From NCBI GenBank assembly GCA_041476545.1, contig JBGOTP010000172.1, positions 1 to 10,438 of the forward strand: DNA of 10,438 nt, given 5' to 3'. The position numbers and the translations under genes were made by a program. Shown here one piece after another: positions 7,656 to 10,438 of the stretch. The first letter of the stretch is position 1. The number at the start of each line of letters is the position of its first letter. The DNA is from JBGOTP01 sp041476545 (GTDB lineage: Bacteria > Acidobacteriota > Vicinamibacteria > Vicinamibacterales > CAVVIG01). The notes beneath the pieces were generated by a model. That model saw only the letters and a list, made by a program, of their open reading frames with translations, had not been told where the DNA came from and did not search any database.

Positions 7656-8648
7656 CTAAAACGTCATACTCATGGCCACATTCAGTCCATTTCGCGCCTG
7701 GTCCGGTCCAAACAGCAGGGCGGCCTCCAGAGTTAGGCGGGAGGGCCCGGCCACACTGGCCCCAATACTTCCCGTGGCGACCTTCGAACCGATCGTATTC
7801 ACGCTCACACCGGACCGAAGACCGAGACGCCGCTTTGCGAACCAGGTTTCAACTCCAGCTGCCACGTGCCGGCGATCGCCATTGACGGTGGGCGTCCTGG
7901 TCAGGTCAACGTCCACCGAAGCGGTCGCAGCCTCCAGCAACGGACCCCGAATCTCCGTCAGGACCGCCACACCGGCGCGCGCCTGACGAGCCATCTCGAA
8001 CCGCGCCGCACCTGCTCCAAACGATGGGGCCCGCAGGTGCTTGACGTTCACACCGAAGCGGGCGACGCCGAGCGCGGCCATCGCCCCGAGGTCGAGATCG
8101 GTCTTCGTGTCGCCCGTGACCGCAAGGTCGGCAGCATGATCAAGCAGATTCACGCCTCCGGCCACCGACGACTCGGCTGTTCCCGCTCTCAGCAGCTTCA
8201 ACGTTGATCCAATGACAAGGTGACTTCCAAACGATTCCCCGACGGTCATGCCGTACTGGCCGACCGCAAGCGACCGAAGATCTTGTCGGTCCGGCGGGCC
8301 TCCCGCAGTAGGGAAAACGGGCGCTATTTCACTGATACGCAGGCGGTAATAGCTCAATGCGAGGGCGGGAAATGCCACGCTGAATCCGGTGGAAGTATCG
8401 CGTCTGGCTGTTCCACCGGCCGGCGGCTTGGCGGGGTCCTCCATCGTTCCGTGCTCGATCACCAGGCTGAAGAGCTTGCCGGTGGCAAGGCCTGCCGGAT
8501 TCCACCAACTCGCCGTCGCATCGTCGGCCACCGCCACAAAGGCGCCGCCCATACCCTGCGCACGAGTGCCAACTGCTTCGTAGATCTGCGCGTCGGCCCA
8601 TGACGCACCCCCCAGGACCAACGCGATGGCGACGATGGTGTTCCGCAT
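7656..8648 (-). CDS. Predicted outer-membrane beta-barrel protein (PorV/UPF0164/TraF-like N-terminus), function unknown
   Basis: A 330-residue exported protein. Residues 1-20 form a Sec signal peptide (MRNTIVAIALVLGGASWADA) with a likely cut after Ala20. The mature N-terminus has GTRAQGMGGAFVAVADD followed by ASWWNPAGL (28-54), a signature of FadL-superfamily barrels such as PorV, UPF0164 and the TraF-like family, where it forms the N-terminal plug/hatch region. The rest alternates short polar and hydrophobic stretches, as in beta-strands, and the protein ends in Phe (MSMTF), the C-terminal signal recognised by the Bam machinery. The start is supported by AAGGAG 7 nt upstream. It lies 45 bp before pilB on the same strand, so it may be co-transcribed with the pil genes or simply sit next to them. 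Substrate and role cannot be told; it is not a secretin, so it does not replace PilQ. Confidence 0.8.
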   Translation of the reverse strand: MRNTIVAIALVLGGASWADAQIYEAVGTRAQGMGGAFVAVADDATASWWNPAGLATGKLFSLVIEHGTMEDPAKPPAGGTARRDTSTGFSVAFPALALSYYRLRISEIAPVFPTAGGPPDRQDLRSLAVGQYGMTVGESFGSHLVIGSTLKLLRAGTAESSVAGGVNLLDHAADLAVTGDTKTDLDLGAMAALGVARFGVNVKHLRAPSFGAGAARFEMARQARAGVAVLTEIRGPLLEAATASVDVDLTRTPTVNGDRRHVAAGVETWFAKRRLGLRSGVSVNTIGSKVATGSIGASVAGPSRLTLEAALLFGPDQARNGLNVAMSMTF

Positions 8649-8777
8649 GTGCCCTCTCCTTATCGGAAGTTCGCGAAAGACGGATTCGTGCTAGCTTAGC
8701 GCCTCCCGCAACCTTTCACTTTGCAGGCGAAACCAACGAACCTTCGTCCAGAAAACGCCGTATATCAATGAGGATGT
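8649..8777. other. Divergent intergenic region between outer-membrane protein and Yip1 genes
   Basis: These 129 bp must hold the start signals of two divergent transcripts. On the minus strand AAGGAG (8656-8661) is a clear ribosome binding site 7 nt before the ATG at 8648. On the plus strand GAGGA (8770-8774) is only 3 nt from the ATG at 8778, too close for a normal site, and TATATC at 8761-8766 could be a -10 box giving a nearly leaderless mRNA, but no good -35 is seen. A short TTCGCGAA palindrome (8670-8677) may be chance. No sigma-54 site was found here. Confidence 0.5.
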
Positions 8778-9515
8778 ATGACTGAGATCGCGGCTGACGC
8801 GCCCCCCGCCATTCCATCCAAAGGCCTGCTTGCGCGCGCGGTCGGCGTGATTGTGTCGCCGAAGAACACCTATGCGGACGTCGTCGCGCGGCCACGCATC
8901 CTGGGCGCCCTCGGACTGGTCCTGGCCATCGTGATCAGCGTGTCGACGACGTTCTCCTCGACGCAGCGGGGCAAGGAACTGGCCCTGGAACAGACCGTGC
9001 GCTACATGGAATCGTTCGGCATGCAGGTGACCGACCAGATATACGACCGCATGGAAACACAGATCATGAACCAGCGGCCCTATACGACTGTCGTCGGCAC
9101 TGCGGTCGTGCTTCCCCTCACGGCCGCGATACTCGCCGGGCTCATCCTCGCGGTCTACACCGCGATCCTCGGGGGCGACGCGAAGTTCAAGCAGGTCTAT
9201 GCCGTCGTGATCTACTCTGGATTTCTGCTCGCACTGCAGACGCTCTTCGTGTATCCGATGTTCTACTTGAAACAGTCCATGTCCAGTCCCACGAGCCTGG
9301 CGGTGTTTCTTCCGTTTCTCGGCGAGACGTCGTTTGTGGCACGTCTCGTGGGGGCGGTGGATCTGTTCCGTCTGTGGTGGATTGTGAACCTCGCCATCGG
9401 CGTCGGCGTCCTTTATCGAAAGCGGACCTCGCCGATCGTCTCGACGCTGCTGGCGGTGTACGCGGTCATTGCCCTCATCATCGCCGCCATCGGCACAGCT
9501 TTCTCAGGAGCCTAG
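8778..9515 (+). CDS. Yip1-family polytopic membrane protein
   Basis: A 245-residue integral membrane protein. A soluble N-terminus contains GLLARAVGVIVSPKNTYADV (16-35), the 'x-P-x-x-x-F/Y-x-x-x' opening seen in bacterial YIP1-domain proteins (PF04893). About five hydrophobic segments follow (near 41-59, 104-128, 140-160, 195-213, 219-240), with a hydrophilic loop at 62-103 between the first two. Bacterial members have no agreed function; they are often found beside transporter genes, as here. The ATG at 8778 fits the family start, although its ribosome binding site is poor. The stop is 5 bp before the efflux adaptor gene, whose Shine-Dalgarno lies in the last codons of this gene, so the two form an operon. 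It is transcribed away from the pil genes and is unlikely to be part of the pilus. Confidence 0.8.
   Translation: MTEIAADAPPAIPSKGLLARAVGVIVSPKNTYADVVARPRILGALGLVLAIVISVSTTFSSTQRGKELALEQTVRYMESFGMQVTDQIYDRMETQIMNQRPYTTVVGTAVVLPLTAAILAGLILAVYTAILGGDAKFKQVYAVVIYSGFLLALQTLFVYPMFYLKQSMSSPTSLAVFLPFLGETSFVARLVGAVDLFRLWWIVNLAIGVGVLYRKRTSPIVSTLLAVYAVIALIIAAIGTAFSGA
9506..9510 (+). promoter_or_regulatory. Shine-Dalgarno site of the efflux adaptor gene
   Basis: AGGAG inside the last codons of the Yip1 gene, 10 nt before the ATG at 9521. It supports that start and indicates coupling of the two genes. Confidence 0.6.
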
Positions 9516-9520
9516 ACTAG

Positions 9521-10438
9521 ATGAACCGGAGGAACATCCTCATTGCGATCGCCGTGGTCCTTGTCGGCGGCGCCCTCGTCGCCGCGAATTTCTTCTACAC
9601 GAAAGAGCCGTCGCTCGTCGTCACGGTCGAGGCCATCAAGGCGCGCGACCTCGAGGCGGTCGTGTCGGCCTCCGGCAAGATTCAACCCAAGCGGCTCGTC
9701 AACATCGCCGCCGAAACCTCGGGCCGCGTCGTCGACCTCGCCGTCAACGAAGGCGACCCGATCAAGAAGGGCCAGTTCCTGCTGCAGATCGACCCCCGGT
9801 CGCTGCGCACGCGCGTGGACAACAGCAGCGCGTCGCTTCAGGCGGCGGAGAGCTCGCTCGAACAGATGCGCCAGTCCGTTGAGACCTCGCGCCTGCAGCT
9901 CGACCAGGCGCAAAAGAACCTCGATCGCCAACGCGATCTCTGGACCAGGGGCATCACGACTCGCGAGACCCTCGAGAAGACGGAAAACGACCTCAAGACA
10001 GCGCAATCGTCGCTCCGCGAGCGCGAAAAGACGGTTGCCGCTCAGGAAGCGCGCCTCGGACAGGAGCACGCCAGCGTCGAAAACGCCAAGTACGATTTGA
10101 GCAAAGTCCGCATCGAGTCACCCATCGACGGCATCGTGACGCGCCGCAATATTCAGGAGGGCGAGACGGCGGTCATCGGCACCATGAACAACGCCGGCAC
10201 GGTGTTGTTGACGTTGGCGGACATGTCGGTCATCCAGGCGGAAGTGGAAGTGGATGAAACGAACATTCCCAATGTGACGCTCGGTCAGGTTGCGAAGGTG
10301 ACGATTGACGCCCTTCCCGACAGGACATTCAAGGGCCATGTCACCGAGATCGGGAACAGCCCCATTCAGACCGGCGCCTCGACGGGCGCGCGGCAGGCCA
10401 CGAACTTCAAGGTGGTCGTGGTCATCGAGGAACACGTG
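9521..10438 (+). CDS. Periplasmic adaptor subunit of an efflux transporter (HlyD/MacA/RND type), 3' end cut off
   Basis: The frame is open from the ATG at 9521 to the window end (306 codons visible). A membrane anchor covers residues 5-24. A biotinyl-lipoyl half-motif follows (about 64-92, GRVVDLAVNEGDPIKKGQ), then a long alpha-helical hairpin rich in Glu, Gln, Arg and Ala (about 96-190), then the second lipoyl half (RIESPIDGIVTRRNIQEGE, 197-215) and the start of the beta-barrel domain (about 228-300). This is the membrane-fusion-protein layout: the hairpin docks on an outer-membrane TolC-like channel, the rest on an inner-membrane pump. The ESPIDGIVTRR segment and the usual partners of such proteins suggest a MacA-type adaptor feeding a MacB-like ABC transporter, probably encoded just downstream, but an RND partner is equally possible from sequence. 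It lies 5 bp after the Yip1 gene and reads in a different frame. Confidence 0.9.
   Translation, partial: MNRRNILIAIAVVLVGGALVAANFFYTKEPSLVVTVEAIKARDLEAVVSASGKIQPKRLVNIAAETSGRVVDLAVNEGDPIKKGQFLLQIDPRSLRTRVDNSSASLQAAESSLEQMRQSVETSRLQLDQAQKNLDRQRDLWTRGITTRETLEKTENDLKTAQSSLREREKTVAAQEARLGQEHASVENAKYDLSKVRIESPIDGIVTRRNIQEGETAVIGTMNNAGTVLLTLADMSVIQAEVEVDETNIPNVTLGQVAKVTIDALPDRTFKGHVTEIGNSPIQTGASTGARQATNFKVVVVIEEHV

Noticed and set aside
8670..8677. Palindrome TTCGCGAA in the divergent intergenic region as an operator
   Set aside because: Only 8 bp, GC-rich background, no second copy and no regulator gene nearby.
9512..10069. A 185-codon minus-strand open frame opposite the efflux adaptor
   Set aside because: Antisense shadow of the adaptor, whose lipoyl and hairpin regions are clear. 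It would also leave the Yip1 gene without its evident downstream partner.

Overview
The window reads as a chromosomal type IV pilus locus from a GC-rich Gram-negative bacterium. Going leftwards on the minus strand, the gene order is outer-membrane protein, pilB, pilT, pilC, pilS, pilR, then pilA, which is cut by the left edge. The order pilB-T-C-S-R-A is known from Geobacter/Myxococcus-type genomes and from Acidobacteriota. The short intergenic heptamer arrays and the neighbouring Yip1-plus-efflux-adaptor pair make me lean towards Acidobacteriota (Vicinamibacteria-like). That placement is inference and was not tested.

Layout. 1-101 (-): N-terminus of the major pilin PilA. 102-322: pilA control region, with a textbook sigma-54 promoter and a candidate upstream activator site. 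323-1741 (-): PilR, a sigma-54 activator. 1738-3387 (-): PilS, its membrane histidine kinase, overlapping pilR by 4 bp and starting at TTG. 3397-4617 (-): PilC, inner-membrane platform. 4658-5800 (-): PilT, retraction ATPase. 5841-7610 (-): PilB, extension ATPase. 7656-8648 (-): secreted beta-barrel-type outer-membrane protein of unknown role. 8649-8777: divergent intergenic region. 8778-9515 (+): Yip1-family membrane protein. 9521 to the right edge (+): periplasmic adaptor subunit of an efflux pump, truncated. No stretch over 300 bp lacks a gene; the longest non-coding gap is 221 bp.

How it works together. PilB polymerises and PilT depolymerises PilA subunits through the PilC platform. PilS senses a membrane signal (in Pseudomonas, PilA itself) and phosphorylates PilR. 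PilR keeps the GAFTGA motif needed to touch sigma-54 and lies next to a near-perfect sigma-54 promoter facing pilA, so the regulatory circuit can be read from sequence. The alignment and secretin genes (pilMNOPQ) are not in this window.

Less ordinary points. (i) Two different 7-bp tandem arrays fill the pilB/pilT and pilT/pilC junctions; each begins at the stop codon of the upstream gene and carries a stop codon in every unit. (ii) An inverted repeat GACA-N5-TGTCAA occurs both upstream of pilA and upstream of pilB. (iii) A single TGA and three codons separate the in-frame pilC and pilS. (iv) An outer-membrane protein gene leads the pil genes. I see no clearly new defence, mobile or CRISPR system here.
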